Part shown: positions 18,162-27,499 of the stretch, in pieces
Numbering within the stretch: the stretch's first letter is position 1
Layout of the letters: each line of letters opens with the position of its first letter
DNA from: Stigmatella aurantiaca
GTDB taxonomy: Bacteria > Myxococcota > Myxococcia > Myxococcales > Myxococcaceae
Assembly (NCBI RefSeq): GCF_900109545.1
Contig: NZ_FOAP01000001.1
Location: forward strand, 496,001 to 560,000
DNA length: 64,000 nt
Direction: 5' to 3'
Translations under genes and position numbers: made by a program
The notes under the pieces: model-generated
The model's database searches: none
What the model saw: the letters and a program-made list of their open reading frames with translations, nothing else
Told to the model about the DNA's origin: nothing

Positions 18162-20294
18162 TTGAACGCCCTCCTCCTGGCCGTCGCGCTGGCCGCCGCT
18201 CCACAGCCGAAGGCGCCCCCTCCGGCCCCCGCCAGCACCTCCCTGGAGGCGAAGGACTTCCTCCAGTCGCGCACCAAGAACATCGCCATCGCGCGCCTCT
18301 TCGCGCCCGGCGTGGCGTCGCTGTCCACGGACGAGAAGCGGGTCCTCTGGAACCTGACGCTCGCCGCCCACGCCGGCCAGGACATCGCCTACGACCAGCT
18401 CGGCTGGCGGCTGGTGGCCGTCAAGCGGCTCCTGGAGAACGTCTACCTCTTCGGCAAGGAGGGGCAGGGCGGCCCGGGCCTGTTCGACAAGCGGCTCACG
18501 GCCTACCTGGAGCGCTTCTACGGGCACATGGGCAACCATGACCATGTGACGGGCCAGAAGTTCGTCCCGGAGTTCACCGCCGGGGAGCTGGAGGCCGCGG
18601 CCGTGCGGGCCTTCCGCGCCGGCGCCGCCTTCGGGGTGAAGGACGAGGTGGCGCTCCGGGCCTGGCTGCTGGAGCTGCGGCCCACGATCTTCGATGCCTC
18701 CTTCGAGCCCGCCCTCACCTCCAAGTCCCCGCCGGCCGGCCAGGACATGGTTACCGCCTCGGCGAACACCGCCTACGGGCCCGGGGTGACGCTGGCGGAC
18801 GTGCGGGACTTCAAGGAGAAGTACCCGCTCAACAGCCGGCTGGTGAAGGAGAACGGCAAGCTGGTGGAGCAGGTGTTCCGCACCGGGGCGGGCAAGGTTC
18901 CCCCGGGGCTGTACGCGGTGGAGCTGGGGCGCGTCACCAGCCACCTGAAGGAGGCGACGAAGTCCGCCCCCAGGGAGCAGAAGGCCGTGCTGGGCAAGCT
19001 GGTGCGCTACTTCGAGACGGGCAACCCCAAGGACTGGGACGCCTTCAACATCGCCTGGCTGAAGGCCAACCCCCGTGTGGACGCCACGATGGGCTTCGTC
19101 GAGACGTACGTGGATCCGCTGGGCCAGAAGGGCCTGTGGGAGGCGCTCATCAACTACCGGGATCCTCAAGAGAACCGGGTGATGGAGCTCATCGGCAAGC
19201 GGGCGCAGTATTTCGAGGAGCGGATGCCCTGGCCGCAGGCCTACAAGCGCAAGAAGGTGTCGCTGCCGGTGGCCAAGGCCATCCACCTGGTGGCCACCTA
19301 CCCGCAGCCCCCCGCGGGCATCAACCTGCCCAACGAGCAGCACATCCGCGAGAAGTACGGCAGCAAGAGCGTGATGGTGGCCAACGTCATGGAGGCGGCC
19401 TCCGCGCTGCGCCGGCTCCCGCTGGCGCTCGAGTTCTCCCGGACGCCCGAGGACAGGGCCCAGGCCGCGAAGCACTCCGCCACCGCGCGCAAGTGGCTGG
19501 TGGCCTTCCACGAGGTGCTCGGCCATGCCTCCGGGCAGGTGGACAAGAAGCTCGGAAAGCAGCCGCCCTCGCGCTTCCTCAAGGAGTACGACAACACGCT
19601 GGAGGAGGCCCGGGCGGACCTGGTGGCGCTCTGGCACGCCTTTGATCCGGTCCTCAGGGAGCTGTCCCCGGAGCACGAGCAGATTGCCCAGCAGATGTAC
19701 CGGGACTTCCTCGTGGAGGGGCTCACCAACATGCAGCGCGTGGAGAAGGGCAACGCCTTCGAGGAGGACCACCAGCGCGGCCACCACATGACCGTGAACT
19801 TCCTCATCGAGAAGGGCGCGGTGAAGCAGACGGTGGAGGGCGGCCGCACCTACTGGACGGTGGTGGACTTCAAGAAGATGCGCGAGGCGGTGGGCGAGCT
19901 GCTCTCGAAGCTGATGGTCATCAAGGCCACCGGCGACTACGAGGGCATCCGCACCCTGGTGACCCAGAAGGGCATCCAGTTCGATCCGAAGCTCCGCGAC
20001 GAGGTCGCCGCGCGGGTGAAGGCCGCGGATGTCCCCTCGGTGCTCTTCCTCACCGCGCCGCGCCTCGTGCCCGTCCTCGACGACCGGCGCCGGGTGGTGG
20101 ACGTGAAGGTGGAGTCCACCCAGGGCTTCATCGAACAGCACCTCGAGCGCAGCGTGCTCGGCAGGCTCCCGCCGGCGGAGGCCTCCGTGGCCGCGGCCCG
20201 CCTGGCCAGCGCGCCGGATACATTGAAGGAAATGTATCGCAAGCTCCCACAGGTTCCCGGCGAGCTGCCGGCGAAGGTGCCCGCGGTTCCCTGA
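18162..20294 (+). CDS. Dipeptidyl-peptidase III-like metallopeptidase (family M49)
   Basis: This 710-residue protein starts at TTG after GGGAG (5-base spacing). A short hydrophobic leader (LNALLLAVALAAAPQ) suggests export. The zinc motif of M49 peptidases is HExxGH, present as HEVLGH at residues 450-455. The second motif, EExRA(E/D), is EEARAD at about 481. In the known family the two His and the second Glu bind zinc and the first Glu is the catalytic base. Length matches dipeptidyl peptidase III, which removes N-terminal dipeptides from oligopeptides. The rest of the sequence is divergent, so substrate preference may differ. It stands alone, downstream of the nuclease-like lipoprotein. Confidence 0.85.
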   Translation: MNALLLAVALAAAPQPKAPPPAPASTSLEAKDFLQSRTKNIAIARLFAPGVASLSTDEKRVLWNLTLAAHAGQDIAYDQLGWRLVAVKRLLENVYLFGKEGQGGPGLFDKRLTAYLERFYGHMGNHDHVTGQKFVPEFTAGELEAAAVRAFRAGAAFGVKDEVALRAWLLELRPTIFDASFEPALTSKSPPAGQDMVTASANTAYGPGVTLADVRDFKEKYPLNSRLVKENGKLVEQVFRTGAGKVPPGLYAVELGRVTSHLKEATKSAPREQKAVLGKLVRYFETGNPKDWDAFNIAWLKANPRVDATMGFVETYVDPLGQKGLWEALINYRDPQENRVMELIGKRAQYFEERMPWPQAYKRKKVSLPVAKAIHLVATYPQPPAGINLPNEQHIREKYGSKSVMVANVMEAASALRRLPLALEFSRTPEDRAQAAKHSATARKWLVAFHEVLGHASGQVDKKLGKQPPSRFLKEYDNTLEEARADLVALWHAFDPVLRELSPEHEQIAQQMYRDFLVEGLTNMQRVEKGNAFEEDHQRGHHMTVNFLIEKGAVKQTVEGGRTYWTVVDFKKMREAVGELLSKLMVIKATGDYEGIRTLVTQKGIQFDPKLRDEVAARVKAADVPSVLFLTAPRLVPVLDDRRRVVDVKVESTQGFIEQHLERSVLGRLPPAEASVAAARLASAPDTLKEMYRKLPQVPGELPAKVPAVP

Positions 20295-20433
20295 AGGGAG
20301 CAAGGAAGGGCTCGGCAGGGAGCTTCCTGGAAGCTGACCTTGGGTCAGGGGTGTTCAGGAACGAACGCAGGGGCGGCATATGGATTGCTGTTGCCCGGCG
20401 AGCGTCACGAACCCGCTGCCGAGGATCCACGGG

Positions 20434-20637
20434 ATGGCCTCAGATGCGTTTGACAAGGACTTCCAGGGGAAGCCGCTCATCCTCGCGCTCGAGCCCAAGC
20501 CGTGCCGCTGGGCCGCCGAGGCCCGGCGCCTGAGCGAGCTGCTGGCACGGCACCGGGAACCGGAGGGGGCCAGGTCCCATCCCTTCGAGGACTTGGACAG
20601 CATCTGGCGGGACGAGGAGCCGCTCCACTCCTGGTAG
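20434..20637 (+). CDS. Small hypothetical protein
   Basis: This is a possible 67-residue protein starting MASDAFDKDFQGKPL and ending DEEPLHSW. The ATG has GAGG about 9 bases upstream. It is charged, has no signal peptide or membrane segment and matches no family I recognise. It ends 7 bp before the convergent AI-2E-type gene. A reading frame also exists on the opposite strand here, so it may be spurious. Confidence 0.4.
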   Translation: MASDAFDKDFQGKPLILALEPKPCRWAAEARRLSELLARHREPEGARSHPFEDLDSIWRDEEPLHSW

Positions 20638-20644
20638 GGCGCCC

Positions 20645-21748
20645 TTAGACGGGCGGGGTGGGCGGCGCCGCGGCCTTCGGGGAGGCCCGGCCGTAGTCCC
20701 GCTCGTAGATGCGCACGACCGCCAGGAAGAAGGCGACGATGAGGGGCCCGAGCAGGAGCCCCACGGTGCCGAAGGCAGCGAGGCCTCCCAGCAGGGAGAA
20801 GAAGACGATGGCCCCGTGCATGTCCATGCCCCGCTTGGCGAGCAGCGGCTTGACGATGTTGTCCACGAGCCCCACCACCACCACGCCCCAGATGGCCAGG
20901 AAGAGCGCGGCCCAGGGGTGGCCGGTGATGAGCAGCAGCAGGGCCGCGACGAAGCACACCACCGCCGCGCCGATGGCGGGAATGAGCGCCAGGAAGAACG
21001 TCACCGCGGCGAAGAAGAAGGGCACCGGCACCTGGGTGATGAGGTAGCCCACCAGGGCGGCGATGGCCTGGACTCCCGCCGTGACGGCCGAGGACACCAG
21101 CACGGCGATGGTGACGTGGCGGAACTCGAGGAGGAGCTCCGTGGTCTGCCCGTGCTTGAGGGGCACGACGCTCTCGAGCCAATCAACGAGCCGCTTGCCA
21201 TCCACCAGGAGGAAGAAGAAGGCGATGAGCATCATCGTCGTCTGGAAGGCGAAGGAGCCCGTGGCGGCCACCACCCCCGTGACGGCCCGGGCGGCGGTGC
21301 CGCCGGTGCTGCTCACCTGCTGCTGGAGCTTGTCGTCCAGATTGAGCTCCTCGATGGCGAAGCGGTCGAGGAAGCCCTGCACGGGCTTGCGCACCGCGCC
21401 GGGCAGCTGGTTCACCAGCCCATCCATGCCCTCCGTCTTCAGCGTCTCGCTGACGAAGCGCACCCCATCGGCGGCCTCGGAGACCAGGAAGGCGGTGAAG
21501 CCGGTGAGCGGCAGCAGCAGGGCGATGATGACCCCGAAGCACAGCAGGCCCGCCGACAGGTTGTTGCGGCCCCGCAGCAGCCGGGTGAGCCGCTTGTGGG
21601 CGCCATAGAGGGCCCCGGCCAGCACCGCCGCCAGGAAGAAGCCGTTGGCGAACGGCCAGACCACCACGCCGAGCAAGAAGATGGAGAGGATGATGAGGCC
21701 GGTGAAGACCCGCCGGGCGACGAGATCCGAAGTCATGGGCCAGGACAT
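20645..21748 (-). CDS. AI-2E family transporter-like membrane protein (first paralogue)
   Basis: This 367-residue polytopic protein has the AI-2E/PerM (former UPF0118) layout: two N-terminal transmembrane helices, a long soluble stretch, and five or more helices after residue ~150, including FFFLLVDGKRL, FFAAVTFFLALIPAIGAA and LLLGPLIVAF. The ATG at 21748 is preferred because AGGA lies 7 bases upstream; an ATG four codons later is also possible. Family members export small molecules or act as Na+/H+ antiporters; AI-2 export is shown only for some. A close paralogue lies at 33452-34624. Confidence 0.85.
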   Translation of the reverse strand: MSWPMTSDLVARRVFTGLIILSIFLLGVVVWPFANGFFLAAVLAGALYGAHKRLTRLLRGRNNLSAGLLCFGVIIALLLPLTGFTAFLVSEAADGVRFVSETLKTEGMDGLVNQLPGAVRKPVQGFLDRFAIEELNLDDKLQQQVSSTGGTAARAVTGVVAATGSFAFQTTMMLIAFFFLLVDGKRLVDWLESVVPLKHGQTTELLLEFRHVTIAVLVSSAVTAGVQAIAALVGYLITQVPVPFFFAAVTFFLALIPAIGAAVVCFVAALLLLITGHPWAALFLAIWGVVVVGLVDNIVKPLLAKRGMDMHGAIVFFSLLGGLAAFGTVGLLLGPLIVAFFLAVVRIYERDYGRASPKAAAPPTPPV

Positions 21749-21844
21749 TACGGGTCCTGTTCCGGGACGGAAGAGGAGAAATGGCCCGGTGCGCTGACTT
21801 CCTCACGCTGGTGGCGCGCCGAAGGACGGGTAGAGTGCGGCCCG

Positions 21845-22261
21845 ATGCCTCCCTTTGCTTCGAGCACGCTTCCCACCTGGATGTTGCAGATTCTGCCCGT
21901 GGCCTTCCTGGCCATCACCTTCCTCCAGTCCGGCCTGGACAAGGTCATCAACTGGAAGGGCAACCTGGACTGGCAGACGGGGTACTTCTCCAAGACCCCA
22001 GTGCTGCGGGGGCTCGTCCTGCCCATGTTCGCCACCCTGGTGGTGCTGGAGCTCGCCGCCGGAGGGCTGTGTGCCGCGGGCGTCCTGGCGCTGATATTCA
22101 CCGGGAATTCCTGGCTCGCGGTCCTGGGGGCCTCGGTGTCGGGTGTTATCTTTCTGGCGCTCCTCTTCGGCCAGCGCATCGTGAAGGACTATCCGGGGGC
22201 CGCGGGCTCGGTGCCTTACTTCCTGGTCAGTCTGGCGGCACTCTTCGCCCTGCGGGGGTGA
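21845..22261 (+). CDS. DoxX-like small membrane protein
   Basis: This 138-residue protein has four hydrophobic segments. The first (LQILPVAFLAITFLQSGLDKV) carries the F-x-x-G-x-x-K/H pattern of DoxX-like proteins. Such proteins are poorly defined quinol- or thiol-linked membrane components. It is divergent from the AI-2E-type gene and 63 bp upstream of the xanthine dehydrogenase genes, and could be transcribed with them. Confidence 0.65.
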   Translation: MPPFASSTLPTWMLQILPVAFLAITFLQSGLDKVINWKGNLDWQTGYFSKTPVLRGLVLPMFATLVVLELAAGGLCAAGVLALIFTGNSWLAVLGASVSGVIFLALLFGQRIVKDYPGAAGSVPYFLVSLAALFALRG

Positions 22262-22324
22262 GACGGTGAAGGCGCCGGGGTAGACTTGTCCCCAGCCGCC
22301 TCCCGTGGGGAGGCCAGGGGATCC

Positions 22325-23776
22325 ATGGACCGGCTGCGTTTCTACCTGAATGACCGGCTCATCGAGGAGCCGGGGCTGTCGCCCACCACGACACTGCTGC
22401 GCTACCTGCGTGACCGGGTCCACCTGATGGGGACCAAGGAAGGGTGCGCGGAAGGCGACTGTGGGGCCTGCACGGTGGCCGTCCTGGAGCAGGACGCGAA
22501 GGGTGCCCCGGTCCTCCGGGCCATCAACGCCTGCCTGTTGCTGCTGCCGATGGTGCAGGGCAAGCGCGTCTACACGGTGGAGGCGCTGAAGGAGGGGGGC
22601 AAGCCCCACGTGGTGCAGGACGTCCTAGCTCAGGGGCTGGGCTCCCAGTGCGGCTACTGCACGCCGGGGGTGGCCATGGCGCTGCTGGAGACCTGCCACC
22701 GCAAGGACCTGGACGAGCCCTGGAAGCTGGACGCGCAGATGTGCGGCAACCTGTGCCGCTGCACGGGCTACCGGCCCATCCGGGAGGCCGCCGCCCGCGT
22801 GGCGGGCCTGGGGCCGCCGGACCGCTTCGCCCGGGCCCTGGCGGAGACGCGCCCTGAACCGATGGCGCTCTCGTATGCGGCGGGCGCTCAGCGCTTCTTC
22901 ACCCCGGCCTCCTTCGAGGCGCTGTGGGACGTGCTGGAGGCGCACCCCGGCGCCCGCTTCGTGATGGGCGGGACGGACCTGTCGCTGGAGGTGACGAAGC
23001 GCTTCACCGAGCCGCCGCTGCTCGTGTCCCTGGAGGCGCTGCCCGTGCTGCGCACCCTGGAGCCGCGGGAAGGGGGTCACCGTCTGGGGGCGGGCGTGTG
23101 GCTGACGGACCTGGAGGACTACGCGCGCGCCACCCTCCCGGCCCTGGAGCGGATGCTGCGCTACTTCGGCGCGCGGCAGATCAAGAACCGCGCGACGGTG
23201 GGCGGCAACCTGTGCACGGCCTCGCCCATCGGAGACATGGCGCCCGTGCTCCTCTCCCTGGGCGCGGAGGCGGTGCTGCTCTCGCGCGGCGGCGAGCGCC
23301 GGGTGGCGCTGGAAGACTTCTTCGTGGACTACCGGCGCACGGCGCTCCGCCCTGGCGAGCTGCTGGCCGCGGTGGACGTTCCCGCCCAGCCCACGGGGGC
23401 CCGGAGCCTGGCCTACAAGGTCTCCAAGCGGCGGGAGCTGGACATCAGCGCCGTCTCCGCGGGCTTCCGGGTGGTGGTGGACGCGGGCGGCCAGGTGCTC
23501 GAAGCCCGGCTGGCCTATGGGGGCATGGGGCCCCGGCCCGCGCGGGCCCAGCGCACCGAGCAGGCGCTGGTGGGCCAGCCGTGGACGGAGGAGCGCGTGG
23601 AGGCGGCGCTTCCCCGGCTCGACGAGGACTTCACCCCGCTGACGGACCACCGGGGCTCGGCCTGGTACCGGGCGCAGGTGGCGAAGAATCTGTTGCGCGG
23701 TTTCTTTCAGGAAACGCTCGAGTCGCCTTCGCCGCGGCTCGAAGCCCGCCACTCGGCCACGGTCCAGGTGAGGTGA
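22325..23776 (+). CDS. xdhA: Xanthine dehydrogenase small subunit (2Fe-2S and FAD domains)
   Basis: This 483-residue protein starts at MDRLRFYLND. It combines a ferredoxin-like domain (Cys41, 46, 49 and 70 in CAEGDCGAC..NAC), an all-helical second 2Fe-2S domain (SQCGYCTPG and CGNLCRCTGYRP), and a CO-dehydrogenase-type FAD domain from residue ~180 (FVMGGTDL, GARQIKNRATVGGNL, PIGD). It passes electrons from the molybdenum site to NAD+ or another acceptor in purine breakdown. It lies 4 bp before the large subunit gene. The fused FeS-FAD form matches bacterial XdhA. Confidence 0.93.
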   Translation: MDRLRFYLNDRLIEEPGLSPTTTLLRYLRDRVHLMGTKEGCAEGDCGACTVAVLEQDAKGAPVLRAINACLLLLPMVQGKRVYTVEALKEGGKPHVVQDVLAQGLGSQCGYCTPGVAMALLETCHRKDLDEPWKLDAQMCGNLCRCTGYRPIREAAARVAGLGPPDRFARALAETRPEPMALSYAAGAQRFFTPASFEALWDVLEAHPGARFVMGGTDLSLEVTKRFTEPPLLVSLEALPVLRTLEPREGGHRLGAGVWLTDLEDYARATLPALERMLRYFGARQIKNRATVGGNLCTASPIGDMAPVLLSLGAEAVLLSRGGERRVALEDFFVDYRRTALRPGELLAAVDVPAQPTGARSLAYKVSKRRELDISAVSAGFRVVVDAGGQVLEARLAYGGMGPRPARAQRTEQALVGQPWTEERVEAALPRLDEDFTPLTDHRGSAWYRAQVAKNLLRGFFQETLESPSPRLEARHSATVQVR

Positions 23777-23780
23777 TGCG

Positions 23781-26138
23781 ATGAGCACGATGCCCCCCCC
23801 GCTGGAGCTTCCCCGGAAGCTCGAAACCTCCAGCCCGCTGCATGCCCCCGCGCCCCACGAGAGCGGGCTGAAGCACACCAGCGGCGAGGCCCTCTACGTG
23901 GATGACCTGCCTACGCCGCCCGGCACGCTCGTGGGCCTCGTCATCGCCTCGCCGCATGCCCACGCACGGCTCGTGCGCCAGGACGCCTCGCGCGCCCGGG
24001 CCCTGCCAGGCGTGCACGCGGTCCTCTTCGCCGGGGACATCCCGGGGGTGAACGACATCGGCCCGGCGATCCACGACGAGCCGCTGCTCGCGGACGGCGA
24101 GGTGCACTGCGTGGGGCAGGCCGTGGCCCTGGTGGTGGCCGAGAGCGCGGCCGTGTGCCGGCAGGCCGCCCGGCTGGTGGAGCTGGAGTACGAGGCGCTG
24201 CCCGCCGTGCTCTCCATCCGCGAGGCGATGGCCGTGGGGGCCTACCTCTCGGAGCCGCACACCATCCGCCGGGGAGCGCCCGAGGCGGCGCTGGCCCGCG
24301 CGCCCGTGCGCATCCAGGGCGAGTGCATGACGGGGGCGCAGGACCACTTCTACCTGGAGACGCAGGTGTCCCTGGCGGTGCTGGAGGAGGACGGCGCGCT
24401 GCGCATCTGGTCCTCCACGCAGCACCCCTCCGAGGTGCAGGCCAAGGTGGCGGAGGTGATGGGGCTGGGGCGGCACCAAGTGGTGGTGGAAGTGCCGCGC
24501 ATGGGCGGCGGCTTCGGCGGCAAGGAGACGCAGGCCGCCCCGTTCGCGGCGTTCGCGGCGCTGGGGGCCACCGTCACCCGGCGGCCAGTGAAGGTGTGGC
24601 TCAACCGGGACCAGGACATGGCGCAGACGGGCAAGCGCCACCCGTTCTGGGCCCGGTACGAGGCGGGCTTCTCCGAGGAGGGGCAGCTGCTCGGGCTGAA
24701 GGCCGAGCTGGTCTCCGACGGCGGGTGGAGCAATGACTTGTCCCGCGCCATCCTGGACCGGGCGCTGTTCCACATGGACAACGCCTACTTCCTGCCGGAC
24801 GTGGAGGTGACGGGGCGGGTGGCCCGGACGAACTTCCCATCCAACACGGCGTTCCGGGGCTTCGGGGGGCCGCAGGGCATGTACGTGGTGGAGGAGATCC
24901 TCAACCACGCGGCCGAGCGGCTGGGCATGGATCCCGCCGAGCTGCGGCGCCGCAACTTCTACCGGGAGGCGCCCGGGAACACCACGCCCTACGGACAGCC
25001 GGTGGTGGGCAACCGCCTGCCCCGCATCCACGAGGAGCTGCTGGCCTCCAGCGACTACACGCGCCGCCGCGAGGAGATTGACCGCTTCAACGCCTCCTCC
25101 CGCTGGACGAAGCGGGGCATTGGCTACCAGCCGGTGAAGTTCGGCATCTCCTTCACCACCAGCTTCCTCAACCAGGCGGGGGCGCTCGTCGTCATCTACG
25201 CGGATGGCGGAGTCCAGCTCAACCACGGTGGCACGGAGATGGGGCAGGGCCTGCACACCAAGATGCGCGCGGTGTGTGCCCATGAGCTGGGCATCTCCGT
25301 CGAGCGCGTGCGGGTGATGAACACCGCCACGGACAAGGTGCCCAACACCTCGGCCACCGCGGCCTCCAGTGGCTCGGACCTCAACGGCCAAGCGGTGAAG
25401 GCCGCCTGCGAGACGCTGCGGGAACGGCTGCGGCCCATCGCCGCGCGGCTCCTGCAGGTGGAGCGGGGCGAGGGGGAGGCGCTCTGCTTCGCCTCGGGGC
25501 AGGTGTTCCACCCGGAGCGCCCCCAGCGCTCCGTCTCCTTCGCTGAAGTCACCCAGGCGGCCTACCTGGCCCAGGTGTCCCTGTCGGCGACGGGGTATTA
25601 CCGGACGCCGGACATCACCTACGACCGGGTGGCGGGGCGGGGCAAGCCGTTCCACTACTTCGCCTTCGGGGCGGCCGTGGTGGAGGTGGAGGTCTCCAGC
25701 CTCACCGGGGAGCACCGCGTCCGGCGCGTGGACATCCTGCACGACGTGGGCAACTCGCTGGTGCCCACCATCGACAAGGGCCAGGTGGAGGGTGGCTTCG
25801 TCCAGGGGCTCGGGTGGCTCACGTGTGAGGAGGTGCTCTTCGACAAGAAGGGGCGGCTGCTCACGCACTCCCCGGACACGTACAAGATTCCCGCGCTCGG
25901 GGATGTGCCCGAGGACTTCCGGACCGCGCTGCTGGAGCGTGCGCCCCAGGAGGACACCATCCACGGGAGCAAGGCGGTGGGAGAGCCTCCGTTCATGCTG
26001 GCCATCGGCGTGGTGACGGCCCTCCGGCATGCCATCGGCGCCTTCGCGCCCCCGGGCGCGCACGTGCACCTCGCCTCGCCCGCGACGCCCGAGGCCATCC
26101 TCCGCGCCGTGGAAGACGTCCGGACGGCGAAGCGCTAA
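23781..26138 (+). CDS. xdhB: Xanthine dehydrogenase large subunit (molybdopterin-binding)
   Basis: This 785-residue catalytic subunit hydroxylates hypoxanthine/xanthine to urate at a molybdenum cofactor. It opens with the a/b hammerhead element GEALYVDDLPTP and includes the Q-rich Moco loop GGGFGGKETQ, the substrate-binding Arg in AFRGFGGPQGM, HGGTEMGQGLHTK, and the catalytic Glu in KAVGEPPFM near the C-terminus. It forms an operon with xdhA. No XdhC insertion chaperone or purine transporter is next to it in this window, so those must lie elsewhere. Confidence 0.93.
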   Translation: MSTMPPPLELPRKLETSSPLHAPAPHESGLKHTSGEALYVDDLPTPPGTLVGLVIASPHAHARLVRQDASRARALPGVHAVLFAGDIPGVNDIGPAIHDEPLLADGEVHCVGQAVALVVAESAAVCRQAARLVELEYEALPAVLSIREAMAVGAYLSEPHTIRRGAPEAALARAPVRIQGECMTGAQDHFYLETQVSLAVLEEDGALRIWSSTQHPSEVQAKVAEVMGLGRHQVVVEVPRMGGGFGGKETQAAPFAAFAALGATVTRRPVKVWLNRDQDMAQTGKRHPFWARYEAGFSEEGQLLGLKAELVSDGGWSNDLSRAILDRALFHMDNAYFLPDVEVTGRVARTNFPSNTAFRGFGGPQGMYVVEEILNHAAERLGMDPAELRRRNFYREAPGNTTPYGQPVVGNRLPRIHEELLASSDYTRRREEIDRFNASSRWTKRGIGYQPVKFGISFTTSFLNQAGALVVIYADGGVQLNHGGTEMGQGLHTKMRAVCAHELGISVERVRVMNTATDKVPNTSATAASSGSDLNGQAVKAACETLRERLRPIAARLLQVERGEGEALCFASGQVFHPERPQRSVSFAEVTQAAYLAQVSLSATGYYRTPDITYDRVAGRGKPFHYFAFGAAVVEVEVSSLTGEHRVRRVDILHDVGNSLVPTIDKGQVEGGFVQGLGWLTCEEVLFDKKGRLLTHSPDTYKIPALGDVPEDFRTALLERAPQEDTIHGSKAVGEPPFMLAIGVVTALRHAIGAFAPPGAHVHLASPATPEAILRAVEDVRTAKR

Positions 26139-26149
26139 GAAGCGGGGCC

Positions 26150-26698
26150 ATGGAACTGCTCACCCCCCGGTTACGGCTGCGGGAGTTCGAACCGGAAGAC
26201 TGGCGATGGACCTGGCCGTACGAGTCGGACCCCGAGACCGTCCGTTACGGCTCGCATGGCATCCGCTCGCCCGAGGAGAGCCAGAAGTACATCGCGGACT
26301 CCCGGGCCACGGCGGTGGAATCCCCGCGGCGCATCTTCGACCTGGCGGTGGTGCTCCGGGAGGAGGAGCGCCTCATCGGGCGCTGCGGGCTGAAGGTGGT
26401 CGACCCTGAGCAGCGCGAGGGCGCGCTCTGGTACATCCTCGACCGCTCGCGGTGGGGGAAGGGCTACATCACCGAGGCCTCCGAGGCGATGCTGGAGTTC
26501 GGCTTTGGAACGCTCGGCCTGCACCGGGTCTGGGCGGATTGTGATCCGCGCAACCACGGCTCCGTGAAGGTGATGCAGAAGCTGGGGATGCGCCACGAGG
26601 CGCACTTCCGGGAGAACGTCTTCCTCAAGGACGAGTGGTGCGACTCGGTCATCTACGCCCTCCTCGACCGGGAGTGGGCGGCGCGGACGCGCCGCTGA
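26150..26698 (+). CDS. GNAT acetyltransferase (RimJ/RimL type)
   Basis: This 182-residue protein begins LLTPRLRLREFEPEDW, the standard opening of RimJ/RimL-type N-acetyltransferases, and contains the acetyl-CoA loop region RSRWGKGYITEAS and the later NHGSVKVMQKLGM segment. It acetylates an amine, often a ribosomal protein N-terminus or a small molecule; the substrate is unknown. It sits 11 bp after xdhB and 2 bp before the pseudouridine synthase gene, so the genes may share a transcript. Confidence 0.85.
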   Translation: MELLTPRLRLREFEPEDWRWTWPYESDPETVRYGSHGIRSPEESQKYIADSRATAVESPRRIFDLAVVLREEERLIGRCGLKVVDPEQREGALWYILDRSRWGKGYITEASEAMLEFGFGTLGLHRVWADCDPRNHGSVKVMQKLGMRHEAHFRENVFLKDEWCDSVIYALLDREWAARTRR

Positions 26699-26700
26699 GC

Positions 26701-27495
26701 ATGGCCCGGAAGAAGACGCCGCGATGGTTGCAGGCGGCCCGCGCACGCGGGGCGCCCGTGGAAGAAGGAGAACGGGCGGACTGGTTGGCCCGGGCGCTGG
26801 GACGCTCGGGCATCCTGCCCCAGCAGGAGGCTGAGCACGCCATCCGGGACGGACGGGTGAGGGTGGAGGACCGCGTGGAGCGGGAGCCCTTCGCCCCCGT
26901 GCGCCCAGGCATGACGGTGTTCGTGGAGGGCCAGGCCCACCGTTTGGAGTCCCCGCTGCACGTGCTGATGTTCCACAAGCCCGAAGGCGTCATCGTGGCG
27001 GGGACGGATCCAGAGGGGCAAGGGACGGTGTTCGAGCGCCTGCGCGCCGTGCTGCCTCCGGAACTGCGGAACTTCGAGTGGTACGCCGTGGGCCGCCTGG
27101 ACCGGGACACGACGGGGTTGCTGCTCTTCACCAATGACGAGCGGGTGGTCCAGCACGGCACCTCTCCGGCGAAGCACCTGCCGAAGCGCTACGTGGCCCA
27201 GGTGGCCGGGAGGCCCTCGGAGGAGGCGCTGACGCGGCTCCAGGAGGGGCTCGTGCTGGAGGATGGACCCACGCGGCCCGCGGGGGCGCGGTTGCTCGCG
27301 CCGGAGTGCGTGGAGCTGGTGCTCACCGAAGGGCGCCACCACCAGGTGAAGCGCATGCTCGCCGCGGTGGGGCACCCGGTCCGGACGCTGCACCGGCAGG
27401 CCGTGGGCTCCGTGCTCCTGGACGTGCCCGTGGGGAGCTGGCGCCCCTTGCGCCCGGAGGAGATCTCCGAGGGGCTCGGTTTTCAGGTGCCGTGA
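26701..27495 (+). CDS. RsuA/RluB-type pseudouridine synthase with S4 domain
   Basis: This 264-residue protein starts at the ATG at 26701, just after the acetyltransferase stop. Residues ~30-75 form an S4 RNA-binding domain (WLARALGRSGILPQQEAE). The catalytic domain has the conserved GRLDRDTTGLLLFTND with the active-site Asp, then KRYVAQVAG and EGRHHQVKRMLAAVGHPV. It converts a specific uridine in rRNA to pseudouridine. The N-terminal KKTPRWLQAARAR segment is lysine- and arginine-rich. The exact rRNA position cannot be told. Confidence 0.88.
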   Translation: MARKKTPRWLQAARARGAPVEEGERADWLARALGRSGILPQQEAEHAIRDGRVRVEDRVEREPFAPVRPGMTVFVEGQAHRLESPLHVLMFHKPEGVIVAGTDPEGQGTVFERLRAVLPPELRNFEWYAVGRLDRDTTGLLLFTNDERVVQHGTSPAKHLPKRYVAQVAGRPSEEALTRLQEGLVLEDGPTRPAGARLLAPECVELVLTEGRHHQVKRMLAAVGHPVRTLHRQAVGSVLLDVPVGSWRPLRPEEISEGLGFQVP

Positions 27496-27499
27496 GGCG

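Noticed and set aside
17682-20303. Minus-strand frame of 873 codons
   Set aside because: Antisense to the M49 peptidase gene, whose minus-frame translation is rich in Leu/Arg/His without motifs. The plus frame carries the zinc motif.
23631-26069. Minus-strand frame of 812 codons
   Set aside because: Antisense to xdhB, which has all catalytic motifs on the plus strand.
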